Shown: positions 24,701 through 37,413, counted from the first letter of the stretch. The stretch: 64,000 bases of DNA from Morella rubra (GCA_003952965.2 RXIC02000481.1:62001-126000), one strand, 5' to 3'. The notes: generated by a model not told the origin, from the letters alone. Program-made: numbers and translations.

Positions 24701-27700
24701 GGGATCTGGTTTAGGTGATACTGGTATTTGGAGTCCTTTCTAGGTGGAATTTACAGTCTTCACTTTTCAAGGAGATGGGATTCCAGCTTGTGGGTAATCT
24801 CTGCCCTCCTTTTTTGGGAATATTTCAGGTTCAAATTAGAGTCATAGATACTTTCTTAGAAGGAGGTCTGGAGTTGTACTTTCCTTCTTTTTAATCTCTC
24901 TTTCCTTTTTATAATTTCTTTGCTACTTTTCCGTTCTTTCTTCTTTACCATCAGAGGTCTTCAAAGGTTGGCATCATGTAGATCAGGCACAGGTGAATAA
25001 TCTGAAGTCCTGGTACATGTTTTAGGTTGTGATGACTATTTGCATAAGCTGTACTGAAGCAGTGCGGAATTGTGTATTTGTTAATCGATTCTCATTTGCT
25101 TTACCTTTTGTTGCAGAGATTGATGCCCAAATCATATTTATATTAAGATATCCACCACCAACCCCCACCCCCCCACCCCCAAAAAAAAAAAAAAAACCGA
25201 AAAGAAGGGAAGGGTAAAAACAGAAGAAACAAGAGGAAAAGAAACAGCGGCCTTTGTAGCATTTAAATTATATGTTCATAATATGTGCTGTTCTATGGTT
25301 AGGTTTTTATACTCATTGATGACTGTATATAAGTCGCCGTGCCCTTGTACTAATACAACTGGCGGTATGTCTGCTGATCTAGCTGAACTAGTGATTGTTT
25401 GTTACTTTGAAATGTCTGCCATGGCATTTCGCTTTTACCAAGAGAGGTGTAAGCTCAGATTGTTCAGTGTTAGGAGGCATATAAGAGTATATAATAGTCT
25501 GGGTATCACTGAACTTAGAAGGGATGAAATAACACAATTGCATTTTGAAATACAGACAAGCTCTTTGGTTCCCAAATAGATGTTTGCTGCTCTGCATTTA
25601 TTAACTGATAAGAAAAATATACTGAAACAGTCAGATTGTGGTTGAGTCAGGAATCATAAGCTAGCACAACAAAATCTTGATGAAAACAAATAATTTGATG
25701 CTGTAGTGTAAGAACAACATTTCATAGTTATCAACTCGTGAATCAGGTAATTTTCAGAGCCTCCTGTCTTTTGTGTTTCATGGCCGGATGCATGGGAAGG
25801 GCTTCTTTGACTATGCCTTGTCTTAAGCACTTAGTGCTAGCAAGTTCCCATTTTAAGATCATGGAGCTAGTACACCCCCTTCCCCTCCCCCGCTTCTCCC
25901 TCCTCTTTTTCGTCAATTTGTAACTAAATTATACAGTATGCTAAGTTCTCAATTATATTCTTTGAAAAACTGTCGACATTTGTTGATGTTGCTATTGATA
26001 CCGTGCATCTCACTTTAAAGACACCCCAATGCGTGGAAATAAGGTTGTCGAATTTATCTGTTCTTTACAATTCTACAATAAGAGTGTAAACTGAAGGTTA
26101 TTTTGGATCTTAACATGGACAGAGGGATGTTTCCAGAAGCAGCAAATTAAACCTTAATCCTAGTAACTATATTTTACCCACGTGACCGTCAGATACAAGC
26201 TGCATGGAATCTACCTCAAATGTGAATAATGTTAAAAGAGTCAGGTATTCTGCAGGGTGAGGAGGGAAAATGAAGGAGACCCCTTAGTTGCCAATTTTTA
26301 TCTTACAGGTTTTGAAAATCAAGATGTATCCAAGAATGTCCAGGTAAATGAATTTTGTTGTTACTGATCTAAACTTCATTAGGTACGACACGTTTATATT
26401 TCTTGGACATGTGTACCTCGGCTCTGCCATTTGTTTCACACAACAACTATAAACCCGAAATTTGGTTCAATGCAACTGAGGTGTTGGCTTTTTGTGCAAA
26501 TGAGATCAGAAAAGGCCAAGGGGGGGAAAGTCGTCTAGTCTCAATGAAAGCTGACAGGTCTCTTGATTTGTTGATAGTGGTCTTTTGCCCATTGCACTGG
26601 TATTTACGGATGTCTGTAAACGCCTGTGTTCTATATAGCTTTCCTGCATGTATTAGAGAATTTGTTTGTTGGATCTTGCCCAATAGTTTTGTAACTGGTC
26701 TTACTTAAATTGACTACTTGTGGTCGAGCCTTTAGAATTCATGGGTCTCGAAATCAGACGAAAATCCTCTCTAATTGTTGTTTGAATTGAACCGGAGAGA
26801 GAACGACATTTTGATAATGAATACGGGAAATATTGAAAGCTATAGGGGTTGCTATCTCTCTCTTTTCGAAGCAAACAGAGGATCTTGCACCCTTTAATGA
26901 AATGGCGATTTCTAGTGAAATATTTGGTTGCATTTCCTTCTCCAGAAAAAAGAATGCCTGCGATCTTCAATCTCGGCTTACTTCTAGGATTCCCTTTAGG
27001 TCCGAGTATGTCAGAACCGTTAGGTAGGGCATGTGTGCACATCCAGAGACACAGAAGACTGCTTCTCTGAACAATGGTGTCTAGGCCATTTATGAACCTT
27101 TACAACCAAAGAAAAATTATTTCTCTGAAGAAAGAGGTTCATCATTTATCCACTAGTGAGTAGTCTTCTCATGCCTTGTCTTGTTTGCTAGGTGGTTGAG
27201 TTGAAGTAATGAAACACAGTAGAGCAGAACCAGTTTTTTATTTTTTATTTTTTATTATTATATGAGTTTTAATTCCATGAAAAGATGTGGATATGTACAG
27301 TGGACTATTTTTTATTCTCTTTTATAATCCTTAATAAATGCATTTTATTATAATGTGTTTGGACAAAATAATGCTCCAAACGGATTGCCTATTGTTTGTT
27401 GAGAGACATTTGACTATTTTCCAATGGATGGCAAATGATTATGCAGTGTACCAGCATTTATTTTTATCTACTTGTTGTTTTCCCTATTTTCCCCTGGCCC
27501 CAATGGAGGGTCAGATTCGTACTGCATCATAATGCCAACCCACCGAAGCATCAAACAACCTTTCTAGCAACTAGCAAGTACAGCCTGGGGGGTCAGCAAC
27601 ACTGTTGGTCCTATTCCCTGCAAAAAGAAAATGAATAAATCTTTGTTGGAGCTAACCCAAAAAAAAAAAAAAAAAGTACAATTATGCGACCATAGACCAC

Positions 27701-28590
27701 ATATTATCATGTGTCACACTAATCAATAGCACGAACCCCACAGGGAGAGATACCGTTACCGTCCTCACGTCTGACTGTTAAAACTTTTTTCTAAATGCCA
27801 TGGTACTTCCTTTTGTACTTTTCTTTCTTCCCCCGTAGCCTTAAAGGTCTCTCTGTCCCCCTTTTTCTTTTTTTTTTTTTTTTTCTTTTTCTCTTAATAT
27901 CCAACGAGCGGTCGTATATACTTGTATTATTATTCTTTAATTAAAAAAAGAGAGAGTAGAGGTGAAAACGACACTCCAACCTTAGCACAACTTGGACGGC
28001 AATTTCTCAAGGCTAAAAAACGACAGAGAAAAATGCAGGTGCTAAAATGGGAAAGTTTTATGCTTTTTTTTTTTTTTTTTTTCTAGTCCTTTGTGGTACG
28101 AACACTACTGAAAGAGATAATGTATGAAAATGCCTCTCACTTCATGATTCAAAGTGGTCCACATTGTAAAAGCCTAGCTATTGTTCCAACCATAAAGCAT
28201 ATATAATTTAAATTTTAGCCGACCCATAAGCCTATGAGAGTTTATTAAAGAGAATAGTTGTCTTCGTCTTCCCCTTTTTTCTTTTCTTCATCTTATCTGG
28301 TGCTTAAATTTGATTTGAAGGCTAGAATGTACACATGCCGGCGACCAAAATATTGTTACTTTTTTTATTTTTTATTTTTATAGAATAAAACACCATAGAC
28401 ATCGCAATCAGCACTAGTAGTCTATTCTTTGAATTATTTGTATAGGAATCTGCTCAAATCTCACTCAATCACGATTAAACTGACAAAATTATTTTATTTT
28501 TTTTAAAATACCCGAAAATTAAATAGTCCACTTTTTGTTTTTTTTTTGTTTTTTATTTTTACGTATAGGTAATCCAATCCAATGGCCTAT
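24701..28590. other. Intergenic DNA between kelch and MAG2 genes
   Basis: The first several hundred bases are the probable 3' UTR of the kelch gene. The rest has A/T homopolymers (25178-25196, 27660-27676, 28062-28082) and short unrelated open frames, including one of 101 codons at 26403-26708. A 340-bp stretch at 26700-27060 is open in several frames but is not recognised. No RNA gene was seen. Confidence 0.5.
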
Positions 28591-28594
28591 TTGA

Positions 28595-28726
28595 TGGGCC
28601 CATATTTCATTATGAAAACTAGTCATAATGGGCTGAGATTCTCGAAGCCTACTTGCGTGGTTTAGTCAATAATGAGAAAAGGATCTAAGCCCAATTTTTT
28701 GGGTACGGTTCAGTGATCCAAGCCCA
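28595..28726 (+). promoter_or_regulatory. Site II (TGGGCY) cluster in the MAG2 promoter
   Basis: Four TGGGCC/T motifs occur in 132 bp: 28595-28600 (within palindromic tgggccca), 28629-28634, and two on the minus strand at 28688-28693 and 28721-28726. Site II elements bind TCP factors and mark promoters of housekeeping genes in plants, which suits a basal trafficking gene. Confidence 0.55.
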
Positions 28727-28925
28727 AGTTGCTTCCTTCATTTCGGTCTCGATTGAACTTATCGGAAAAGACGTGCCCGCTAGGCCTCATCTTTGGTCCG
28801 GGATCGAACTGATCCGAAAAGTCGCTCGATAGTCGATAGCCCCTCCGTGGAAGCAAAGAACCAATCAAAACCCTAAAATACCCTCACTCTACGTTCAAAC
28901 ATTTCCGACCCGCACCAGATACCGA

Positions 28926-28934
28926 ATGGCTTAG
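28926..28934 (+). promoter_or_regulatory. Minimal upstream ORF before MAG2
   Basis: ATG GCT TAG encodes Met-Ala and stops, ending 3 bases before the MAG2 start codon at 28938. If it lies in the leader, ribosomes would meet it first. It has adenine at -3 of its context (a at 28923 is not conserved-looking), so leaky scanning is plausible. Effect on translation is inference. Confidence 0.6.
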
Positions 28935-28937
28935 ACC

Positions 28938-31900
28938 ATGGACTGCTCGGTCCAGACCCTCCCGGCAGCCTCGGACCTTTCGCCCTCGGTGCTCTCTTTC
29001 CTCGACGATAAATTCCGCACCAAGGAGAATCTCACCGAAGCTTCGAGTTTAGTCTCGGAGCTCCAGACTCAATGCTCCGATTTGGATCGGACTTTGACCG
29101 ATCTCAACTGGAGGCTCGGAGCGAGCCTTGTAGCCTATGCTTCGTTCTCCGAACGGGTCCACGGAATTTTCAGCGACATCAGTGCCAAATTGCTCGAACT
29201 CGTATCGTCCACTTCCTCCCATAGCTCGATAGCAGGTTCCATGTGCTTCTTATCCATATACATATATGCGAATATGCAAAAGTTAATTGTTTTTTGAAAG
29301 TGAAATTCTGCCACTGAACCAACTTTATGTTTATAGACATCTAATATCGACGACTTCTATGTCTACGTAGTGGATATATTGATTCTTGTGCGTGATGTCT
29401 TGGAGAGTGATTAATTTTGAGCAATTTGTTGAAATTAATCACTTTATGACATTTGAATGTAGATAGAAAAGGAGGAAGGGGAAATGGAAGGCCGGAGCAG
29501 ATTCTGGGGCAGGAACTACCGGCATTGGCGAAGGAGGTGGCGAAGGTGGAGACCGTTCGAATGTACGCAGGTGAGAAATTATTTTCTTTCGAATTTTAAG
29601 CCTCATGGAATTTGTAGGCAAGAACATCTTTAACTTGTTCGTTTCGGTGATTGGAATCTGTTTGGTTATTCTTCGGCGTTTTCAAATCCCCCTCCAGACT
29701 CCTCCCCCATCCCCAGGGTGTCTCCTCCTAAAACAGTCTGATCAGTGTTTTGGCATTACCAAGAATCATTTCAGAGCCCACTGGTATAGAAGCTAGAAAC
29801 CACGTGTTCAACACACATGGCCAAAGTATTTTGTCGCCAATGCATCTTTATCTACATTTAATGCCTCCAACTCTTAAGCATATTTTTACACTATTGCATG
29901 TGCTGGTTGCAAGCTCTTCTTCTAGGCCATCATATGCAGAAGGAAGATATCTCTTTAAACAATTTCATTCTCTGAAGTCCAGCTTCATCTTAATATGTCG
30001 CAGAGCTTCAACTGAAAAATGCACGAGGCTTGTCTTAAGCTTAGGATAATTTGGCATAAGCTTGAACGCTCAAAGCTCAGCACTAAGCGACTCTTCCAAT
30101 CATGACTGTCTATGCTTCTTACTAGATATGGCACATAATTTGTCTCCCTTTCCTTCTCTTTATAGGAGTGTAGTGGTGATTTTGATTTCATTCACTGTGC
30201 ATGTTTACATCGGTAATTGTCAAGAAGATTGTATCCCTGGATTTGCTTACATGTTTGTTATTTTCTTTATGGTGGTGGAAGCGTATTGTGCTTGTTGATC
30301 AAACAAAGAGACTTCTCTAGGTTTTTCCTCTTATTTTTCATCCTTGCTACGGGTCCCTTATGTTATGATAAAATGCTATGGAGAATGAGACAAAGTAGAG
30401 ATTTATTGAAGTTTGGATGACTTGAACGATGTATCTCTTAGACAACATTCACCTGTCAAGCAGTCTTGTGTAGGGAGGAAGTGCTTAGATCTTGCTTGCC
30501 TCTAAATCATTCTATCATATCGTATTCCTTTATTGTTATTCAGGAAAATAAGTGTAACATTAGAAAACCATCAGCTGTGTATAATTTATAGCAGCACAGG
30601 TTTTGTTCTGTACTTGTGTGCTAATACATTCATTTCCAATCATGTTTCGTTGTTGAACTGCCATTTTGTGTGGGCTTCCCTGTCTTGATTGATTTTTATG
30701 CGTCTATGTTTCTTTGTCACCGTAGGTTTCATTTGTACTTACTAGTGGTGTCTTTGCAACGCCTATTCGTTCACAATCTACATGATCAAGATTTTGCATT
30801 TTTCTCATAGATCTACTGTATATTTCAGAGACAGCGTTAAAGCTAGACAGTTTGGTTGGTGACATTGAAGATGCTGTATCTTCCACCTTGACCAAAAACC
30901 TGAGGAAGCATTCTTCCACGCAGTACTCTGAGGTTTAAAACGAATTGACGTTGTCAATGTCGATATCGTTGCTGTTTTTGTAGGATGATTTCCAACTATA
31001 TTTTTCATGTATCACTCATTATATTTCTTCTCGCAATCTCCACTGCTGCAGGAAATGCATCTGCTGGCTATTAAAACCTTTAAACAGACAGAAGATGTCT
31101 TGACATCTGTTACAAAGACACGCCCTAAATGGGCACGCCTTGTTTCATCAGTTGATCATAGAGTTGATCGAGCTCTAGCCATTTTAAGACCCCAAGCGAT
31201 TGCTGACCATAGGGCCCTTCTTGCTTCCCTTGGATGGCCACCCCTTCTTTCTACTTTGACTTCTTCCAACCTAGATACTAGGAGATCAGCTGAAGTACCA
31301 AATCCTCTTTTCACAATGCAAGGGGACCTCAAACACCAGTACTGTGAAAACTTTCTTGCCCTGTGCAACCTGCAGGAATTGCAGAGACGGAGAAAATCTA
31401 GGCAACTAGAGGGCTATAACAGGGAAGTTGCTCTGCACCAGCCACTCTGGGCTATTGAAGAGCTTGTGAATCCTATTGCATTGGCATCCCAACGTTATTT
31501 TTCAAAATGGGTTGATAAGCCAGAATTCATTTTTGCTCTTGTGTATAAGATAACCAGGGACTTTGTTGACTCTATGGATGAGGTATTGCAACCACTGGTT
31601 GATGAAGCAATGCTATCCGGGTACAGTTGCAGAGAAGAATGGGTATCAGCGATGGTACTCTCCTTATCAACATACTTGGCAAAAGAGATATTTCCTGTTT
31701 ATCTTGGTCAACTTGATGAAGAGAGTGTCACTGGTACTCGCTCCCAGGCTAGGATATCATTTCTCCATCTTGTTGACCTGATGATATCTTTTGATAAACG
31801 AGTTAAGTCCCTGATAGAGAATTCTGGAATGCTGCTTTCCTTTCAGGAAGATCGGAACCTGCAGAAGATTTCTTGTCTTTCTGTTTTTTGTGATCGACCT

Positions 31901-32968
31901 GACTGGCTTGATTTATGGGCAGAAATAGAGTTTAGCGATGCCCTAGACAAGTTAAAACCTGACTTGGATAATGAGAAGAATTGGACAATGAAAGTTCAGG
32001 GGGCAGTACTTTCATATGGTCCTGAAGATTTCAGGTCTCCTGCAATTTCCAGTGCCTTTCTTAGGCACCTGTCCTCAGTGGTTGATCGATGCCGATCATT
32101 GCCTGGCATTTTTTTGAGATCAAGATTTCTCAGATTTGCAGCTGCACCTATAATCCAAAAATTTTTGGATTGTGTTCTTCTCAGGTGCCAAGAAGCTGAA
32201 GGATTGACAGCCTTGACAGATGATGATGCCCTGATAAAAGTTGCAATTTCCATTAATGCTGCTCACTACTTTGAATCTGTTTTGAAGGAATGGAGTGAGG
32301 ATGTCTTTTTCCTGGAGATGGGATCAGGTCAGGGTGATCAAATGGGAAAACCAATTAGTGAGAAAAATGGTGGGGAAGAGCCAATTGAAAGTCCTGAAAG
32401 GGGTATTTTTGATGAGGAGATTGGAAAACTGGGGGGGTTTAGGGCTGTATGGGTTGAAAAGCTTTCTGTCATTATTCTGAGGGGATTTGATGCTTGTTGT
32501 CGAGACTATATGAAAAGCAAGAGGCAATGGCAGGAAAAAGGCGAAGAGGGCTGGACTGTATCGAAGTCTTTTGTTGGGGCACTAGATTATTTGCAAGGCA
32601 AGGTTTCTGTACTGGAAGCAAATCTGAACGGAATTGACTTTGTTGGGGTCTGGAGAAGATTGGCATCTGGGGTGGATCGATTGGTTTTCAATGGTATTCT
32701 TATGAGCAATGTGAAGTTCTCCGATGGTGGTGTTCAGAGGTTTGATAGTGACTTGCAGGTTTTATTTGGTGTGTTTGGGTCTTGGTGTTTTAGACCGGAA
32801 GGCTTCTTCCCAAAAGCAAGTGAGGGCTTGAAGTTGTTGAAGATGGGCGAGAAACAGCTTCAAGATAGTCTTGCTGGAGGGGAGAAATGGATGAGGGAGA
32901 ATCGGATTAGGCATTTGAGTGTAGCTGAGACACAGAAGATAGCGATGAGCAGAATATTCACAAATTGA
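28938..32968 (+). CDS. MAG2: MAG2 (RINT1/Tip20-family ER tether)
   Basis: Four exons encode 808 residues: 28938-29235, 29463-29570, 30829-30932 and 31052-32968, with intron phases 1, 1 and 0 and GT-AG borders throughout. The protein is the plant RINT1/Tip20 homologue, a subunit of the ER-located DSL1/NRZ-type tether that works with MIP1-3 and SEC20-type SNAREs in Golgi-to-ER transport and export of storage-protein precursors. The N-terminus (DLSPSVLSFLDDKF, SELQTQCSDLDRTL) is a helical coiled-coil-prone region. The RINT1/TIP1 domain fills most of exon 4, with conserved stretches QPLWAIEELVNP, KPEFIFALVYKITRDFVDSM, GYSCREEWVSAMV, FCDRPDWLDLWAEIE, SEDVFFLEMG and RPEGFFPKASEG. Arabidopsis MAG2 is about 795 residues. 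The start is the second ATG of the region; the first opens a two-codon uORF. Confidence 0.96.
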
Positions 32969-33360
32969 AGGCTTTAGAGGTGAAAACTGAAATCCCTTCC
33001 TTTTGTGTTGTCTCAATAAACAGCAAACTCAGAGGAACAACTAGGAGTTTATCTTGGGTTTACTGAAGCAATGGGGTGACTTTGCGATGTACATGGTTCT
33101 GAAAACTTCCTGGATGACCAATTCTTTTTAACAGTACAATAATTTCTCAAGTTTCTCAGAACATTTTTTACACCCAATGACTTGAGATCTTGCTTTCTCA
33201 AATGTCAGCCAAGCGTCTACTACATACGCCATCGTTAGCGTGTTAGTAATTCGGCCAATGTAGTTCAAGGAATACAAACCCTGTGATTGTTATTTGTTAT
33301 AGAGTTGAGATGAATACACAAATTACATCTTTTTGCCGTTTATTCTTTCTTGACTCCATG
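32969..33360 (+). other. 3' flank of MAG2
   Basis: Probable 3' UTR with an ataaa-type signal (ctcaataaacag near 33012), followed by AT-rich DNA up to a truncated retroposon. No gene seen. Confidence 0.5.
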
Positions 33361-33645
33361 TTTTTTTTTTCTTCTAAGCAAATGTACTTTATATATTAAA
33401 ATCCAAGAATAGCACTTAATACAAATAGAATCACGCCCAGAGAGCCAGCAAAAAAACCTAAACGGACCAGAGGTCTTACAATAAACGGATCAAAAGATCT
33501 AGTAGCGGCAACAAATGCCAGAATCATAAATAACCACAAAGGTTGTAAGACAACCACACACAGGCCAAGAGGGCTAGGATACAAGACCACAAGGGTCGGG
33601 ACAACACAAACAAAAAAGGACCACAAGGGTCTGGGTAGACCGTCA
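33361..33645 (-). mobile_element. Short 5'-truncated LINE-like retroposon tail
   Basis: Read on the minus strand, this ends in ttaatatataaagtacattt, then a short tail and a ten-base A-run (T-run at 33361-33370), as plant L1 3' ends do. The flanks are similar: ttcttgactccatg (33347-33360) and ttctcgacttcatg (33646-33659), 12 of 14 bases alike, a plausible aged target-site duplication. A hydrophobic open frame on the minus strand inside it has no family match and is treated as chance. Confidence 0.45.
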
Positions 33646-33659
33646 TTCTCGACTTCATG

Positions 33660-34273
33660 TGAGACTGTATATGTGGGAATGTCTGTATGCGGCCGAGTTG
33701 TTCTGCCAATTCCAGGGATATTTTAAGTTTTCGGACACTAGCTAAAGGAGATGGAAAGGAAAGTAACTAGGACATTAATTGAAGATGAATACTTTTGCAT
33801 TTGTTCTGTCTTCCGCTTTCTTCTGCCGCTGAATTTCTTGATGTCTTCTTGAGGTGAAGAGAATGGAACAGTCCAAAAGGTCAGGGAATTTGTGTTCCAG
33901 TCCCCAGACTCTCTCTGAAAACATGTTTAATATGTGAAATTTGCAAGTTCATAAGCTCCTTCTTACTGTCTTTGCTCATGAGTGCATTTAGCTCCCGACA
34001 CGACCCTCCAATGCCAGATCTATGATCTTTTCGAATAGCAATTTCTATTCCCCAAATCATATTGTCTTGCCTGCTACATTCGTTGTAGGGCAAACATTCT
34101 AGATTAAGTGGTCCTTAGTTCTGCCACCCATCTTGATATCAATGTCGACCTGATACGACGATTTCTCTTCTTTGCGTAAGCTACGCTGTACGAAAATTCA
34201 TAACAAAGAAATTGTGAATTTAGTGTTAGTCCACTGCAATCAGACGATCATACACTCAAAAAATTTTGCTTGC
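33660..34273. other. Intergenic DNA, no gene seen
   Basis: AT-rich DNA between the LINE-like tail and the TRIM, without recognised coding or RNA features. Confidence 0.45.
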
Positions 34274-35463
34274 TGTTAGAAATAAAAAATTTAAACTGAT
34301 AAAAAATTATTTATACTAAGAGAGGGAGAGAATAGAAAAGTGAGACAAAAAATTTAAGTAGGTTTAGTCCATAGACCTACATCCACTGTGGGAAGGCTCA
34401 ACTAAGAAGATTTTTTTTCTCACTTATATTTTTGATGAGGTTACATTGAGGCTTTTTATAAGCTTTTGATTTCAATTGCCCACATTGTTTTAGCAATGTG
34501 GGACTCTAATATGTGAGACTCTAATATTTTTAACACTCCCGCAAACTCAAGGCGGACACACATTGAGTTTGGATTTACAAAAAATAATTCAAGGGAAAAT
34601 AAAAACGCCAGAAAGTCGCTGAAATGGTGCCGAAAGGTCACCGGAATGATGGCGGAGGTCGCCGGGCTGAAGCTGAAAGGTTGCCAAATTGATGCTGGGA
34701 AGTCTCCGAATTGATGCAGGAATGAAGCTAGAAGGTCGCCAGAGTGGTGTCAGAAGGTCACCGGAATGATGTCGAACTGAAGCCGAAGGGTCGCCAGATT
34801 GATGACAGAGGGTCGCCAGATTGATGCAGGAAGGTCGCCAGACTGATGTCGAGATGTCGTCGGATTGATGCCGAAAGGTTGCCGGAGTGATGCCAGAAAG
34901 CCCAAGAAAAGGACTAAATCAGTCCAAACTAGATTGGGCCTAAACTAGGCTAAGCTAAACCAACAAGAATGCTGGCCAGCATGGACCAAAGGATAAATGG
35001 CTCTGATACCATATTAAGTTTCATCCTAAAACTAATTGGTAATGGGAAGAGGTGGCCCAACAAGTATATGAAGCACAAGATTAAATGGTCCCTAATCAAT
35101 GTGGGACTCTAACACTTTCCCTCACGTGCAGGCCGAATGAACATGTCCATACACGTGGACAACACTAGGGAACACAAACAAGTGGGCCAAGCCCAAAAAC
35201 ATTTTGCTCTGATACCATGTTAGAAATAAAAAATTTAAACTAATAAAAAATTATTTATACTAAGAGAGGGAGAGAATAGATAAGTGAGACAAAAGATTTA
35301 AGTGGTTCAGTCTATAGACCTACATCCACTATAGGAAGGCCTAACTAGGCAAATTTTTTTTCTCACTTATATTTTTGATGAGGTTACATTGAGGCTTTTT
35401 ATAAGCTTTTGATTTCAATAGCCCACATTGCTAAAGCAATGTGGGACTCTAATATTTTTAACA
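34274..35463 (-). mobile_element. Composite TRIM (non-coding LTR element) with three LTR-like blocks
   Basis: Outer direct repeats at 34274-34535 and 35218-35463 run TGTTAGAAAT to TTTTTAACA and differ at about 15 positions by eye. A perfect 5-bp target duplication, cttgc, flanks the whole (34269-34273, 35464-35468). Next to the right repeat lies gctctgatacca (35206-35217), the complement of the initiator-tRNA-Met primer site TGGTATCAGAGC, so the element runs on the minus strand. A third, shorter LTR-like block (35012-35114) starting on the minus strand TGTTAGAGTCCC has its own primer-site complement at 34999-35011 and a purine tract on its other side. No protein is encoded. Moderate repeat divergence suggests a few million years of age. 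Confidence 0.85.
34605..34910 (+). repeat. Degenerate about 21-bp minisatellite inside the TRIM
   Basis: Around fourteen imperfect units of the type ggtcgccagattgatgccga (ggtcaccggaatgatg, ggtcgccagactgatg and so on) fill the larger internal domain. Units vary in length and sequence. Confidence 0.8.
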
Positions 35464-35468
35464 CTTGC

Positions 35469-35819
35469 TTTGTCATTGTATGGAATTGTGATGAAAGTCT
35501 TAATTTCCATTAGGGGGAAAAAAAAAAAGAACAAAATTAACGTAGCTAAACTCTTGTCTCTTTCTTTCCTCGACAAGAGAAAAACACCAAAATCACTCGT
35601 CTTCTCTTCCTTTCCTCGAGTGTGACTGACAGTATCTCTCCCATATGGGCACCACGTTCTTGCTCGTGCATGGGACCATCATTAATTTGCTTCTTTGGGT
35701 TGATGGAAACATACGAAAGAGCAAGTTATGTTTTGGGCAGAACATACATATGGCATAAAGGAGAGACTGTTGGCGTCTTACCTGACAGAGCAAGTTAGCC
35801 AAATTGGTCTTTAACTAGT
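35469..35819. other. Intergenic DNA, no gene seen
   Basis: Short stretch between two LTR-type elements, without recognised features apart from a 12-base A-run near 35519. Confidence 0.4.
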
Positions 35820-36543
35820 TGACAAACAACGGATGCAACTTACCAGGCCAAAGGCGGACCACAAGGCCTATGACATTTTTGTTGTAACACGGTGCTTGTC
35901 CTGGAGTACTCTTGCTGAAGCTTTGTGACAAGAAATGTCACAAAGGGTTCGACCTCGACAAGCCTATAAAACCTAGCTATGAAGTAGCTAATCTCGTCCT
36001 GTCCTTGTCGATCGAATTCGTACCTTGCCTGATCGGCGACCTTTCGATGATCTTGTAAGCTTATCGTGGTCCATGTTAATATTGCTAGTTAAAAGGACGT
36101 GAAAAGTCTAGAATATTACTATGGATCGAATGAGATTTGAAAGACATTGCTAGAAGGGGCATACAACCATAGAGGTCCCCCTACAATGAGATTCGAAAGA
36201 CATAATTTAGACAAGGCTCAGGAAACATTGATGATTGAAATTCAGGTGGCTTGAAGAAGGAACGTTTTGGTTCTGGTATTGTCAGGACAATTCTCCGGAA
36301 GTTTGTGACTAAAGGATACTGCAAGGGGGTTGGCTAGCTAATGTTCAATGTTACAAACAGAGAACTCTAAAGATTCGACACACATGACTCCATTCTTATT
36401 TGGTTCTTATTGTCTGCTTCGTTAGTTGGTCGGTCTTTATATTAAGCACTGCAAGACAGGAGACTCACTAATTTTTATTCTATGGTTCATTTTCTTGATT
36501 AGGAAATGATGATCCATACTTAGGGTCCCCATTTTCGACAACA
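35820..36543 (+). mobile_element. Possible solo LTR or LTR-element fragment
   Basis: The segment begins TGACAAACAA and ends TTTCGACAACA, with a cctataaaac TATA-like motif near 35965 and GC-rich ggcgcggg just outside its right end, where a primer site would lie. No partner LTR or target duplication was found, so the call is tentative. Confidence 0.3.
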
Positions 36544-37413
36544 GTGGTTGCGTTCGGCGCGGGATATGACCGAAGCAGAAGGTTGAAGACGTCTGTTAAG
36601 GGGTCGAACTATCGATGCGTGTCCAAAAACCGAACCCAACCACTTTTTCAGAGTTGCTTCGAACATCTTTTGCTCGTCATGTTTTGTCTAAACATGTACA
36701 CCATTATTTAGTAGTGACCTGCAGGGCATTTGCGTTAGCCGAGAAGAAGACAAACTAATGTTTCTTATGGGTTTAAGTTAGGCCTCAGAGCGAACATGGA
36801 CAACACTAGGGAAGTGGGGGTCCAATTATGATAAGGACAGTCCTTGATGGACTTTTGTGAGGGCGTCCAAATCACAAGGCAACAGCCTAACGTGCGCCCG
36901 TGAAGGGCGATGCCGATGTAGCAGTTTCAGAGGACGTCATTTATAGGACACAACAGTCTTGCAACCGGAAATTTAGCGTCCTTAACCAAAAACAAAAACA
37001 GAGAAGGTTGGTAAGTAAGGACAAAGATTCAATTATTGGCATTGCCATGAGGAACCCTGCCCGGCCCCCCCCCTTCGCCTCAGGTCGTGCCATCTTGCGC
37101 GTGTCAGTGCAGTATAGTTATCCATCTGCTTGTGTGTTTGCCTTGCCTTGCATTGTCACATCGGGCTTTCCCAACTACCGAATGCTTGCATTTCACCGAC
37201 AGAGAGAGCCGTACTCGTGTAGCCAATGACTTTCTTTTTTTCCCCTTTGTTTCTCTGAGCTGCATGCAGCGGATGACATTTGAGAGACGTACAACAAAGA
37301 AAATTCCATGTATCCACCTGAATTTTCTTTCCTCTTAGGCACAAGAGGGCCAAACAAAGGTTGGCATGACTACAGTAGCACTTGGCCTATTGTCTGTCGA
37401 GGACACTTTTCAG
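36544..37413. other. Intergenic DNA, possibly more LTR-element remnant
   Basis: No coding domain is recognised. The phrase gtggacaacactagggaa-like at about 36797 recalls the TRIM internal region near 35155, so part of this may be retroelement debris. Confidence 0.35.

Noticed and set aside
33396-33626. Hydrophobic 76-codon open frame on the minus strand, looking like a small membrane protein
   Set aside because: It lies inside a poly(A)-ended LINE-like tail, overlaps another open frame, and matches no plastid or mitochondrial small membrane protein I can recall.
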